A DNA stretch of 37,632 nucleotides from Candidatus Rokuibacteriota bacterium (GTDB lineage Bacteria > Methylomirabilota > Methylomirabilia > Rokubacteriales > CSP1-6): positions 1-37,632 of the forward strand of contig JACPCH010000124.1 of assembly GCA_016179875.1 (NCBI GenBank), written 5' to 3'. The notes beneath the pieces were generated by a model. That model saw only the letters and a list, made by a program, of their open reading frames with translations. It was not told where the DNA came from and searched no databases. The first letter of the stretch is position 1, and the number at the start of each line of letters is the position of its first letter. The position numbers were made by a program, and so were the translations under genes. Below, piece by piece: positions 8,365-16,106 of the stretch.

Positions 8365-8901
8365 TCAGATCACGTGGAGCAGGGGGCGCGCCGCGAGTGC
8401 CCCCGGCGTCCAGAAGCCGGTCTCGCCGAACCACGCCAGGGCCTGGGCCGCGTCCGGCGTGTTCATCAGCGCGAAGGTCTGGCCGTCCTCGAAGAAGCCG
8501 CCGAACGCCAATCGTCCGGCCCCGCGCATCTCGATGAGCGCGAACTGCGCCATGGCGTGGTCGGCCACCGGGCCCTCGACGATGGTGATCCGGCGCGAGC
8601 CGTCGAGGACGACCGGCACCTGTTCCCACGGCTCCACGAACTGGGCGAAGCTCCGCGGCGTGTAGCCGACCCAGGCGCCGCCCGTCCAGTACGGATCCTC
8701 CTCGATCGCGTGCTTGAGCTGTCCCGGCTGCTGCAGGCGATAGACGAGATCGGCCGAGGTGCCGTCGGGCGCCGGGCCGCCGCCGATCAGGATGCCGGCG
8801 GCGCGGAGCCCCTGCAGGCGCTCGAGGTGGGCGCGGCGGTGCGGCTCGCGGCGCGTGAGGTAGTTGTCGGCGGCGGTGATGGCGACGTGGAAGACGATCA
8901 T
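8365..8901 (-). CDS. YciI-like protein with two tandem domains
   Basis: This 178-residue protein contains the YCII/dimeric alpha-beta barrel pattern: MIVFHVAITAADNY at the start, then HRRAHLERLQGLRAAGILIGGGP and a strand-helix region ending near YWTGGAWVGYTP (residues 72-83). The second half, from RRITIVEGP (about residue 103), shows a similar order (AMAQFALIEMRGAGRLAFGGFFEDGQTFALMNTPDAAQALAWF), so it seems to be an internal duplication, though diverged. Single YciI proteins are about 95-100 residues and mostly of unknown role; some act as enzymes on small ring compounds. ATG at 8901; no strong ribosome site. Confidence 0.7.
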   Translation of the reverse strand: MIVFHVAITAADNYLTRREPHRRAHLERLQGLRAAGILIGGGPAPDGTSADLVYRLQQPGQLKHAIEEDPYWTGGAWVGYTPRSFAQFVEPWEQVPVVLDGSRRITIVEGPVADHAMAQFALIEMRGAGRLAFGGFFEDGQTFALMNTPDAAQALAWFGETGFWTPGALAARPLLHVI

Positions 8902-8949
8902 GGGCCGACGCCCAGCGTATCAGCCGGCTCGTCGGTCCGCCCGATTACG

Positions 8950-9176
8950 TCAAGGCGCCGGGCTCGCCCGCAGCGCGCGGGCCCGTGCCGCGAAGCGCTC
9001 GAGCCCGAGCGCGTCGAACGCCTCCAGCCCGGCTTCGGCGTGGGCGCGCGCCCCCTCGGGGTCGCCCGCCGAGCAGAGCAGCGCCACCGCCTGGCGCCCG
9101 TGCTCGACTCCGGCCGCCGGCCGTGCCCAGAAGTTCGCCAGAGCGAGCAGGAAGTGGGCAAGCGCAGAAGTAGCCT
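8950..9176 (-). pseudogene. 3' remnant of a TPR-containing protein gene
   Basis: On the minus strand one frame from about 9176 to the TGA at 8950 reads like the end of a tetratricopeptide protein, with ALAHFLLALANFW, then HGRQAVALLCSAGD and EGARAHAEAGLEAFDALGLE, and an AARARALRA tail. Such helical repeats close many LuxR-like or adenylate-cyclase-associated ATPases. There is no start codon in a sensible position, and the frame begins exactly where the toxin gene ends, so the upstream part seems replaced by the toxin-antitoxin pair. Codon use is GC-rich like the chromosome, unlike the pair next door. A short real gene starting elsewhere cannot be excluded. Confidence 0.45.
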
Positions 9177-9539
9177 TTACATGCTCAACACCAGCCTTAG
9201 GGCTCTCTCTACGTCCGCTATGCGAGCCGCCGGGAGAGCTCCTGCAAGATTTGGACGGCGAGTCTTGGGCTCATAGAAACGGGCCGGGTCCAGAGAGCGA
9301 ATCTGAAAACAGAGAAAAACGGTCTCCATCGGAAGACCCGATTCCTTTCTCGTCACGCGCACATTCGTGGGATAGTCACGGGGCACGTTTCTCGCATCAG
9401 TGCCAACCACCACGGTGACAACCAAAGGCTGCCGATTAATAGCATCCGCTGAAACGACGAGGACGGGCCGGCGTCCAGCCTGTTCTCGGCCCTTTGTCGG
9501 ATCGAGACTGACGAAATAGATCTGGCCGCGGCTAATCAT
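9177..9539 (-). CDS. MazF/PemK-family mRNA interferase toxin
   Basis: A 120-residue protein of the PemK/MazF family, ribosome-independent or ribosome-associated endoribonucleases that cut mRNA when their antitoxin is lost. The family start RGQIYFVSLDPTKGREQAGRRPVLVVSAD is clear (only short motifs RGQIYFV and GRRPVLVVS need be noted), with R and T positions of the active site present and VFLCFQIRSLDPARF as the later strand. The ATG overlaps the antitoxin stop by eight bases, so the pair is translated together. GC content is visibly lower than in the surrounding genes, and the end meets a TPR gene remnant, both signs of horizontal arrival. Confidence 0.92.
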   Translation of the reverse strand: MISRGQIYFVSLDPTKGREQAGRRPVLVVSADAINRQPLVVTVVVGTDARNVPRDYPTNVRVTRKESGLPMETVFLCFQIRSLDPARFYEPKTRRPNLAGALPAARIADVERALRLVLSM

Positions 9540-9807
9540 TCTTCAGCCCATCGGTCTCAGCGGCGGCGAACTCTTTCGATATGGCCGCACACTCGGCCTG
9601 GATCGCAGGGTCTGCGGCCATTTGGGCCATTACCTCCTCGAAGGCCCGTTCCTTGCGCTTAGCCGCGAATTCCTGAAGAGCCACGGTGACGAGTCGGTTG
9701 AGGTTTTCACGCAGCTCAGGCGGGGCGGCTGCCTTCACGTCGTCGACGAGTTGCCGCGCTAGCGCCACGCTTCGACGAACCGTCTTGGGGTGGGTCTTCG
9801 CTTTCAT
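9532..9807 (-). CDS. Antitoxin of the MazF-type module
   Basis: A 91-residue protein directly before the toxin. Its N-terminus (KTVRRSVALARQLVDDV, residues 7-23) looks like a ribbon-helix-helix DNA-binding unit, followed by the helix LRENLNRLVTVALQEFAAKRKERAFEEVMAQMA, and an acidic tail (AETDGLKND) that would wrap the toxin. Most likely it neutralises the toxin and represses its own operon. The ATG at 9807 is preceded by GGAGGTG with a five-base gap, so I prefer it to the upstream ATG at 9840. It overlaps the toxin start by eight bases. Antitoxin families vary widely, so the family name is left open. Confidence 0.85.
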   Translation of the reverse strand: MKAKTHPKTVRRSVALARQLVDDVKAAAPPELRENLNRLVTVALQEFAAKRKERAFEEVMAQMAADPAIQAECAAISKEFAAAETDGLKND

Positions 9808-9820
9808 GTCACACCTCCAA

Positions 9821-9857
9821 TCACACAAAATGTGACCCATCGAAGCTTCCTTGTCAA
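9821..9857 (-). promoter_or_regulatory. Promoter and palindromic operator of the toxin-antitoxin operon
   Basis: On the minus strand TTGACA (9857-9852) is followed after 17 bases by CACATT (9834-9829) as a possible -10. The -10 lies inside the inverted repeat TCACA-CAAAA-TGTGA (plus strand 9821-9835), and a second pair, GTCACA 9808-9813 with TGTGAC 9831-9836, brackets the ribosome site. Such palindromes on the core promoter are typical sites of antitoxin autorepression. Confidence 0.5.
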
Positions 9858-10041
9858 CACTGCCATTGCCATGCCAATCATCACCTGACCGGGGGACTCA
9901 TGGAAGGGATTCGACCGTTGAGTAGCGACGGAAGGGTGTTCGCCCGGTACCCATCTTTGAGCGCCTGCTCGAGCTGGCTGCGTCGCCACAGCCGGAGGGC
10001 CTCCTCGGTGGGGCGCCGATCCCCGTGGTAGTGTGGGCCTG
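9858..10041. other. Intergenic stretch with a possible decayed frame
   Basis: About 180 bases separate the toxin-antitoxin promoter from the helicase. On the minus strand an open stretch without start codon (about 10034 to a TGA at 9881) reads EEALRLWRRSQLEQALKDGY in its middle, in the style of small CopG-like antitoxins or DNA-binding proteins. It may be a gene remnant or chance; I see no complete gene or terminator here. Confidence 0.2.
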
Positions 10042-12633
10042 ATGGAGCTGCTCGAGCGGTTCAAGTCCCGCTATCCTTTCGCCCTCGACGACTTCCAGCT
10101 CGAAGCGATCCAGGCGATCGAGGGCGGCCAGTCGGTCATCGTGTCGGCGCCGACGGGCGCCGGCAAGACGCTCGTCGCCGAGTTCGCGATCCACGCCGCG
10201 CTCGCGTCGGGCACCCGCCTGGCGTACACCACGCCGCTCAAGGCGCTGTCGAACCAGAAGTTCGCCGACTTCACGCGCGCCTTCGGCGCCGACACGGTGG
10301 GCATCCTCACCGGCGACGTCAAGGTGAACCCCCGGGCGCGCGTGCTGGTGATGACGACCGAGATCCTCCGCAACGCGCTCTACGGCTCCGGCCTCGACGA
10401 TCTCCGCTACATCGTGCTCGACGAGTGCCACTACATGGGCGACGAGGGGCGCGGCACCGTGTGGGAGGAGATCATCGTGGCGGCGCCGAAGGACGCCCAG
10501 CTCGTCGGCCTCTCGGCCACCGTGGCCAACGTCGAGGAGATCGCCGACTGGATCTCGCTCGTGCACCGGCCGATCGTCCCGATCTTCCACCCCGACCGGC
10601 CGGTGCCGCTCGCCTACGCGGTGGCCGACCTCGCGGCGGAGATCCACGCGCTCGACGCCGTGCGGGCGGGGCGCGCCCGGCTGGTGGGCGACGAGTCGCG
10701 CGGCCCCGACGCGCGCGGGCGCTGGTACCCGCGCCGCGTGGCCGACCCCGCGGCGCTCATCGACGCGCTGGCCGCGCGCGGCTGGCTGCCGGCGATCTAC
10801 TTCATCTTCAGCCGCGCCGGCTGCGAGCGCGCGCTGCAGGACGTGCTGGCCGAGGGCCGGAGCCTGCTCGCCCGCGCCCAGCAGGGCGAGGTGGACGGCG
10901 CGATCCGCGAGCTGCTCGCCGAGAGCCCGGCGGCCGGCGAGTCGTCGCTGAACCAGTCGGTGTTCGAGGCGCTGCGCCTCGGCGCGGGCCTCCACCACGC
11001 GGGCATCCTGCCGGGCGTCAAGCGCCTGATCGAGGTCCTGTTCGAGCGCGGGCTGTGCAAGGTCGTCTTCGCGACGGAGACGATGGCGCTCGGCATCCAC
11101 ATGCCGGCGCGGAGCGTGGTCCTCCAGAGCCTCACCAAGCGCACCGACCGCGGCTTCCGCTCGCTCTCGCACAACGAGCTGACGCAGATGGCGGGCCGCG
11201 CCGGGCGCCGCGGCATCGACCCCGAGGGCACCTGCGTCGTCGCGCTCGACGCCCGCGACGGCCTCGAGGGCGTGCTCCACGTGATCGACGGCGCCCCGGA
11301 GCCGATCGAGAGCCGCTTCAAGCTCGGCTACGGCTCGGTGGCGCTCCTGCTCGGCACCGGCGCCGAGCCCGAGGTGCTGCGGCGGCGGATCGAGTCGTCG
11401 TTCGGCCAGTACCAGAACCTGAAGCGCATCCGCGAGATGGACGCGGAGGTCGCGCGGCTGACCGGGCAGCGCGACGAGGCGCGACGGTACGAGGCGCCGT
11501 GCGGCGACTTCCCGCGCATCGGCCGCTACCGCCGGGCGCGCCAGGAGGTCGACGCCCGCCGCCAGGCGCTCGGGCGCGGGGCGCGGCGCGGCGAGCGGCC
11601 GGTCGCCGAGGCCGAGCCGGGGCGGCTCGCCCTCGTCCGGCGCAAGGGCGCGCCGAGCCTCGCGATGCTGCTGAGCGTCCACTCGATCCGCGGTCACCGG
11701 GTGCTGGTGGACGCGCTCCTGCCCCACGGCGCGGTGGTGCGGCTCAAGAGCGCGGCGATCAAGCGCGTGTTCTGGGCGACGCCGGCGCTCCACGTGCCGC
11801 GCGACCTCCACCGCGGGCACGGACGGGGCCTCGGCCACCTGGCCGGCGAGCTCGAGCGGCTCTCGGTGCCGGAGCTGCTCGAGCGCGAGCGCGCGCAGGG
11901 GCCCGAGGCGGCGCTGGCGGCGATCGAGTGTCACCGCTGCCCCTGGGGCGCGACCTCGCGCTGCGAGCGCGCCTGGCGCGACGTCGAGGCCACCGGCGAG
12001 CGCCTCCAGGGGCGCCGCGGGCAGCTCGAGGCCTTCCGCGGCGCCTACTGGCAGGAGTTCCTGCGCGTGGTGGAGGTGCTCGAGCAGTTCGGGGCCGTGC
12101 GTGACCGGCGCCTCGAAGCGAAGGGGCGGCTCATCGCGGGCCTGCGCCACGACAACGAGCTGCTGGTGGCCGAGTGCGTCGCCCGCGGCGTGTTCGCGGA
12201 CCTCACGGCGGCGGAGGCGGCGGCGGTCTGCTCGGCGCTCATCGAGGAGGCCCGCTCGGGCGAGCCCAACGTCGCGCGGCTCTTCCTGCGCAAGCGGCCG
12301 AAGCTCAGGCGCAAGCTCGACCAGCTCCTGGCCGTCGCCGACACCGTCCACGAGGCCCAGCGCTCGCGGCACCTCCGGATGCCCGTCGGCGTGCACCCGG
12401 GGTTCATGCCCGCGGTGCTCCGCTGGGCGTCGGGCGAGGACGACTGGACCGGGATCGTCGAGGACTCGTTCGGCGGCCACGAGGGCGACTTGATCCGCGC
12501 GATGCGCCGGCTCATCGACCTCCTGCGCCAGCTCGCCGAGAGCGCGGAAGTGCCGGCGGAGACGGCGCGGCTCCTGGCGCAGGTCGCGCGGGTCGTGGAT
12601 CGCGGCATCGTGCTGGAGTCGGCCCTGATATGA
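10042..12633 (+). CDS. Ski2/Mtr4/HelY-like DEAD/DEAH-box RNA helicase
   Basis: An 863-residue superfamily 2 helicase, ATP-driven and probably acting on RNA. Motifs in order: Walker A APTGAGKT (36-43), TTPLKALSNQK (motif Ia), DECH box (127-130), SAT in GLSATVAN (158-160), and the motif VI segment QMAGRAGRRG (382-391). After the helicase core the protein keeps the family's long C-terminal half, ending in a DSHCT-like helical domain (HLRMPVGVHPGF to EGDLIRAMRRLIDLLRQ). A CHRC/RC cysteine group near 630-645 could bind metal. Actinobacterial HelY and eukaryotic Ski2/Mtr4 are the closest known types. An in-frame GTG at 10033 is an alternative start. The stop overlaps the next gene (ATGA). Confidence 0.93.
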   Translation: MELLERFKSRYPFALDDFQLEAIQAIEGGQSVIVSAPTGAGKTLVAEFAIHAALASGTRLAYTTPLKALSNQKFADFTRAFGADTVGILTGDVKVNPRARVLVMTTEILRNALYGSGLDDLRYIVLDECHYMGDEGRGTVWEEIIVAAPKDAQLVGLSATVANVEEIADWISLVHRPIVPIFHPDRPVPLAYAVADLAAEIHALDAVRAGRARLVGDESRGPDARGRWYPRRVADPAALIDALAARGWLPAIYFIFSRAGCERALQDVLAEGRSLLARAQQGEVDGAIRELLAESPAAGESSLNQSVFEALRLGAGLHHAGILPGVKRLIEVLFERGLCKVVFATETMALGIHMPARSVVLQSLTKRTDRGFRSLSHNELTQMAGRAGRRGIDPEGTCVVALDARDGLEGVLHVIDGAPEPIESRFKLGYGSVALLLGTGAEPEVLRRRIESSFGQYQNLKRIREMDAEVARLTGQRDEARRYEAPCGDFPRIGRYRRARQEVDARRQALGRGARRGERPVAEAEPGRLALVRRKGAPSLAMLLSVHSIRGHRVLVDALLPHGAVVRLKSAAIKRVFWATPALHVPRDLHRGHGRGLGHLAGELERLSVPELLERERAQGPEAALAAIECHRCPWGATSRCERAWRDVEATGERLQGRRGQLEAFRGAYWQEFLRVVEVLEQFGAVRDRRLEAKGRLIAGLRHDNELLVAECVARGVFADLTAAEAAAVCSALIEEARSGEPNVARLFLRKRPKLRRKLDQLLAVADTVHEAQRSRHLRMPVGVHPGFMPAVLRWASGEDDWTGIVEDSFGGHEGDLIRAMRRLIDLLRQLAESAEVPAETARLLAQVARVVDRGIVLESALI

Positions 12634-13130
12634 TGCGGGGCGTGCGGACCGCCACGCTCGCCGTCGCGACGCTCGCCGTCCTGCTCGCCGCCTGCGCCAC
12701 GATGCGCGGCGGGGTCGAGCAGCGGACGGCGCAGGGGCCGGTGGCCGAGGACGTGTGGGGCTACGCGGTGCTGGAATCGACCGGGCGCACGCCGAGCTTC
12801 GACGAGCGCCGCCACTGGGACAACCAGATGGACCAGAAGATCTCCGACTACCTCCGGGCCCATCCCGAGTTCGCCAACTCGCTCGAGATCGCGGCCTTCC
12901 GCTTCAATCGCCGGGTCACCATGGGCATGACCAAGGAGCTGGTGCTGCTCCTGCTCGGGCCGCCGCTGGTCGCGACCACGGAGCCGGCGCGGATGGAGGA
13001 GCTGGCGCGCCGGTACTGGCCGGCGATCAAGGCCGCCGGCGCGACGGAGGCGTGGGCGTACCCGCTCGGCTGGCGGATCTACTTCAAGGACACCCGCGTG
13101 GTGGACATCACCCAGTACCTCATCAGGTGA
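12630..13130 (+). CDS. Putative lipoprotein of unknown function
   Basis: A 166-residue protein with a classic lipoprotein signal: a charged start (MMRGVR), a hydrophobic run, and the lipobox LLAAC with the cysteine near residue 21. It should be anchored in a membrane, probably the outer one or on the periplasmic side. The mature part is not one I recognise; it contains MGMTKELVLLLLGPP (near 99-113), in the style of SmpA/BamE-like proteins whose motif precedes a short strand pair, and ends with WRIYFKDTRVVDITQYLIR. It starts with ATGATG overlapping the helicase stop, so it is probably transcribed with that gene, although a functional link is not evident. Confidence 0.8.
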   Translation: MMRGVRTATLAVATLAVLLAACATMRGGVEQRTAQGPVAEDVWGYAVLESTGRTPSFDERRHWDNQMDQKISDYLRAHPEFANSLEIAAFRFNRRVTMGMTKELVLLLLGPPLVATTEPARMEELARRYWPAIKAAGATEAWAYPLGWRIYFKDTRVVDITQYLIR

Positions 13131-13158
13131 CGCCGCCCCGGCGCCGTCCGCTCCGCTC

Positions 13159-14814
13159 GTGATCGAGTCCCGGCTCGTCGTGACCAAGGAGACGCCGCTC
13201 GCGCCGCGGGGGATGGTCGCGGCCGAGCATCCGGCCGGCGCGCGCGTGGGCGCCGCCGTGCTCGAGGACGGCGGCAACGCGGTGGACGCCGCCGTGGCCG
13301 CCGCCTTCGCGATGACCGTCGTCGAGCCCTTCATGTCCAGCATCGCCGGCGCCGGCACGATGCTCGTGTACCTGGCCGAGCGGGGCGAGTGCGTGGCGCT
13401 CGACTTCAACGGCGCGGCGCCGGCGCGCGCCCACGCGGCGATGTGGCGGATCACCGGCGGCGTCTCCGGCGGGCTCTTCGCCTGGCCGTGCGTGGAGGGC
13501 GCGGCCAACGAGCACGGTCACCTCTCGGTGGCCGTGCCCGGGTCGCTGGCGGGCCTGGCGCTCGCGCTCGAGCGCTTCGGCACGCTGAGCCTCGCCGACG
13601 CGCTCGCGCCGGCGATCGCGCTCGCGCGCGAGGGCTTCGTGCCGGACTGGTACCAGGCGCTCACGACCGCCCGCCACCTCGATGAGCTGGCGGCGGCTCC
13701 CGAGGCGGCGCGGATGTACCTGCGCGACGGGCACGCGATCCACCGGCCGCCGTCCATGGACGAGGGCGACCGCGTCCGGTACCCGGACCTCGCCCGGAGC
13801 CTCGAGCTGATCGCGCGGGAGGGGCCGGACGCCTTCTACCGCGGCGCGCTCGCGCAGGCGATCCACGAGGACATGGCGGCTCACGGCGGGCTCCTCACGC
13901 GGGAGGACCTCGCGGCCTACGAGGTGCACGTGGAGGCGCCGCTGACGGGGCGCTACCGCGACCTCGACCTCGCGTTCTCGCCGGGCGCGACCGGCGGGAT
14001 CACGGCGCTCGCCATCCTGAACATCCTCGACCAGCTCCCCCCGAGCCAGGCCGGCTGGCAGACGACCGGCGGGCTCCACTTCCGCGCCGAGGCCGTGCGG
14101 CGCGCCTTTCGCGACCGCCTGGCGCTCCTCGGCGATCCGCGGCACGTCGCGGCGCCGTGGGAGCGGCTGGCGTCCCCGGCGTACGCGACGGCGGTCGCCG
14201 CCGAGCTCCGGCGGGCCGGGAGCGCGGGCGGCCCGGGCCCGGCCGCCGCCGGCGCCGCCGACTGCACCACGCACGTCTCGGTGGTGGACCGGCGGCGCAA
14301 CATGGTGGCGCTCACCCACACCGCGGTCTCGATCTTCGGCTCGCGCGTCGTCGTGCCCGGCACCGGCATCCTGCTGAACAACGGCATGATCTGGTTCGAT
14401 CCGGAGCCCGGCAAGCCGAACTCGGTCGGGCCGGGCAAGCGCGCGCTCGTCAACATGGTGCCGGTCCTCGCCTTCCGCCGGGGCGCGCCGCACCTCACGC
14501 TCGGCGCCCCCGGCGGGCGCCGGATCGTGTCGGCGATCCCGCAGGTCGTCGCCACGCTCGTGGACGGCGCGCCGTCGCTCCAGGCGGCGATCGAGGCGCC
14601 GCGCCTGCACACCGAGGGCGGCGAGCTGCTCGTGGACGACCGGGTGGGGGAGGGGGCGCTGGCGGGGCTGGCGCGGCTCGGCCACCAGGTCGTGGCGCGG
14701 CACGAGACGTACGCCAGCATGAACTTCGCCAAGCCGGTGGGGGTGCGGGTCACCGCGCAGGGGCTCGAGGCCGGGCTCGACCCCTTGCGTCCCGCCGCCG
14801 CGGCCGGATACTAG
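13159..14814 (+). CDS. Gamma-glutamyltransferase family protein
   Basis: This 551-residue protein belongs to the Ntn-hydrolase gamma-glutamyltranspeptidases, which cleave gamma-glutamyl bonds (for example in glutathione) after self-cleavage into two chains. The autoprocessing site is C369-T370-T371-H372 followed by VSVVD, so T370 would be the nucleophile and new N-terminus of the small chain. GGNAVDAAVAAAF (38-50), the PGSLAGL segment, and GAPGGRRI near the end are family motifs. No signal peptide is visible, so a cytoplasmic place is likely, as for the group of GGT-like proteins with other amide substrates. The GTG start lies 28 bases after the lipoprotein gene. Confidence 0.92.
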   Translation: MIESRLVVTKETPLAPRGMVAAEHPAGARVGAAVLEDGGNAVDAAVAAAFAMTVVEPFMSSIAGAGTMLVYLAERGECVALDFNGAAPARAHAAMWRITGGVSGGLFAWPCVEGAANEHGHLSVAVPGSLAGLALALERFGTLSLADALAPAIALAREGFVPDWYQALTTARHLDELAAAPEAARMYLRDGHAIHRPPSMDEGDRVRYPDLARSLELIAREGPDAFYRGALAQAIHEDMAAHGGLLTREDLAAYEVHVEAPLTGRYRDLDLAFSPGATGGITALAILNILDQLPPSQAGWQTTGGLHFRAEAVRRAFRDRLALLGDPRHVAAPWERLASPAYATAVAAELRRAGSAGGPGPAAAGAADCTTHVSVVDRRRNMVALTHTAVSIFGSRVVVPGTGILLNNGMIWFDPEPGKPNSVGPGKRALVNMVPVLAFRRGAPHLTLGAPGGRRIVSAIPQVVATLVDGAPSLQAAIEAPRLHTEGGELLVDDRVGEGALAGLARLGHQVVARHETYASMNFAKPVGVRVTAQGLEAGLDPLRPAAAAGY

Positions 14815-14846
14815 GCACACCCGTGCTCAACGAGGAGGGTCACCGC

Positions 14847-15107
14847 ATGGCCGAGCTCGAGGAAAAAGTCATCGCGAGCTGGAAGTACCGGAAGGGCGCG
14901 CTCGACCCGAAGACCGCGTTCCTCTGCTACCTGGCGGCGAACCTCGCCGCCGGCAACACCCACTGAGCGAAGCGCGACCTGGCAGGTGCCAGGGCATCGG
15001 GCGCGAGCGAAGACGAGGTGCGCGAGGCGATCAGCTTCGCGATCCGCGCCAACGCGGCGAAGACGCACGCGGACATCCTGCAGGTGTACGCCGATGGCGG
15101 ACGTTAG
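14847..15107 (+). CDS. CMD/AhpD-like candidate selenoprotein (in-frame TGA read as Sec)
   Basis: From the ATG at 14847, after the ribosome site GAGGAGGG, the frame runs 39 codons to a TGA (14964-14966) and then continues in the same frame for 46 codons to TAG at 15107. Together they give one normal 86-residue carboxymuconolactone decarboxylase/AhpD-like protein: SGASEDEVREAI and AIRANAAKTHADIL follow at the standard distance. The TGA sits 12 residues before GAS, the place of the second cysteine of CxxC; the site reads N37-T-H-U40, so the usual first cysteine is N. A SECIS-like hairpin follows at 14978-14993. A plain nonsense mutation is the alternative, but the conserved frame and hairpin argue against it. 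The last 14 bases overlap the next gene. Confidence 0.82.
14978..14993 (+). promoter_or_regulatory. Candidate bacterial SECIS hairpin
   Basis: Eleven bases after the TGA comes a perfect hairpin, CCTGGC (14978-14983), loop AGGT, GCCAGG (14988-14993). The GGU of the loop begins 18 bases after the TGA, the same arrangement as recalled for the E. coli fdhF element (11-base spacer, GGUCU loop). SelB would bind it to bring Sec-tRNA to the ribosome. The stem is built of codons rare in this genome (GCA, GGT, AGG, GCA). Confidence 0.7.
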
Positions 15108-15405
15108 CCTCACCGCGGCGTTCTCCACGGTCCCCGCGGCCGAGGCCGAGGAGATCAAGCGGGTGCTCGTCGAGACCGTCGAGCAGCTCGCGCGCGACGA
15201 CGGCGCGTTCACGCGGGCCAAGCTCGTCTTCACCGAGTCCGACGAGCGGTGCGGGCTCACCGCGGAGCTCGACGGCGTCAAGAAGGAAGGCGTCCCGCTC
15301 CAGCTCGACCTCGATCAGCTCGAGGACGCCAAGACCTCGGCGGGGGCGCGCGCCCAGCTCAAGGAGGCGCTCCGGCTGTACTTCCGGAAGGTCCTTGGCC
15401 GGTAG
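15094..15405 (+). CDS. Conserved-looking small protein of unknown function
   Basis: A 103-residue, mostly helical and acidic protein that I cannot assign to a family. It starts with MADVSLTAAFSTVPAAEAEE and ends with LKEALRLYFRKVLGR. There is no signal peptide or membrane segment. The ATG at 15094 lies inside the last codons of the Sec protein gene (14-base overlap), which suggests translational coupling, so its translation may depend on read-through of the TGA upstream. Its own end overlaps the next gene's TTG start by 11 bases. Codon use is typical for the genome. Confidence 0.72.
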   Translation: MADVSLTAAFSTVPAAEAEEIKRVLVETVEQLARDDGAFTRAKLVFTESDERCGLTAELDGVKKEGVPLQLDLDQLEDAKTSAGARAQLKEALRLYFRKVLGR

Positions 15406-16099
15406 CGACGAGGGCCTGCTCCTCTTCGCCTGGCGCGGCTGCGTCTTCCGCGTCCCGGACGGCGTCCAGCCGCCGAAGGGCGGCTCGCTCTTCTTCTGCC
15501 GCCACCTCGCCGCGCGCCCGGGCGAGCGCGTCCTCGAGCTCGGCGCCGGCCTCGGGCTCGGCGCGGTGCTCCTGGCCCGGCAGGGCGCGGCGGTCGTGGC
15601 GACCGACGTGGTCCCCGCCGCGGTGGAGGCGGTCCGGCTGAACGCGCTCCTCAACGGCGTGACGGTGGACGCGCGGCTCGGCGACTGCTACGCCCCCGTC
15701 GCCGGCGAGCGCTTCGACCTCGTCTGCACGAACCCGCCGCAGATGCCGACGCCGCCCGGCCGCGGGCGGGACGACGCCGCGGCCGCCGCCGACAACGGCG
15801 GCGCCGACGGCTGGGCGCTCCTGGACCGGGTGATCGCGGGCGCGCGCGGCCATCTCCGGCCGGGCGGGCGGCTCGTGTTCACGATCTTCGCGTTCCTCGG
15901 GCGCGAGACCGCGTACGCCAGGCTCGAGGCCGCCGGGCTGGTCCCGTCGATCGTCGCCCGCGAGACCCAGCCGTTCCCGCGCATCGGCTACGAGCGGCTC
16001 GAGCACATCCGCGCCGTGGAGCCCGAGGCCACGGTGCCCGCCACCGGCGTGCCGGCCACGGTCGAGCGCTTCGTCGTCCAGGGCGCGCTCCCGGCCTGA
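15395..16099 (+). CDS. HemK/PrmC-like class I methyltransferase
   Basis: A 234-residue methyltransferase with the SAM motif LELGAGLGLG (47-56), an acidic strand-2 end in VATDVVP (68-74), and NPPQ (113-116), the N-P-P-(Y/F) type catalytic loop of enzymes that methylate amide or amino nitrogens (PrmB/PrmC, RsmC, and similar). NPPQ instead of NPPY is a variant. The target, a protein, RNA base or small molecule, is unknown. The start is a TTG overlapping the preceding stop by eleven bases; no ATG or GTG gives the complete fold. The gene is eight bases before the YdjC gene and likely cotranscribed. Confidence 0.85.
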   Translation: MAGSDEGLLLFAWRGCVFRVPDGVQPPKGGSLFFCRHLAARPGERVLELGAGLGLGAVLLARQGAAVVATDVVPAAVEAVRLNALLNGVTVDARLGDCYAPVAGERFDLVCTNPPQMPTPPGRGRDDAAAAADNGGADGWALLDRVIAGARGHLRPGGRLVFTIFAFLGRETAYARLEAAGLVPSIVARETQPFPRIGYERLEHIRAVEPEATVPATGVPATVERFVVQGALPA

Positions 16100-16106
16100 G
16101 ACGCCC

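Noticed and set aside
9898-12480. An 860-codon minus-strand frame across the helicase
   Set aside because: Shadow; the helicase frame carries all SF2 motifs.
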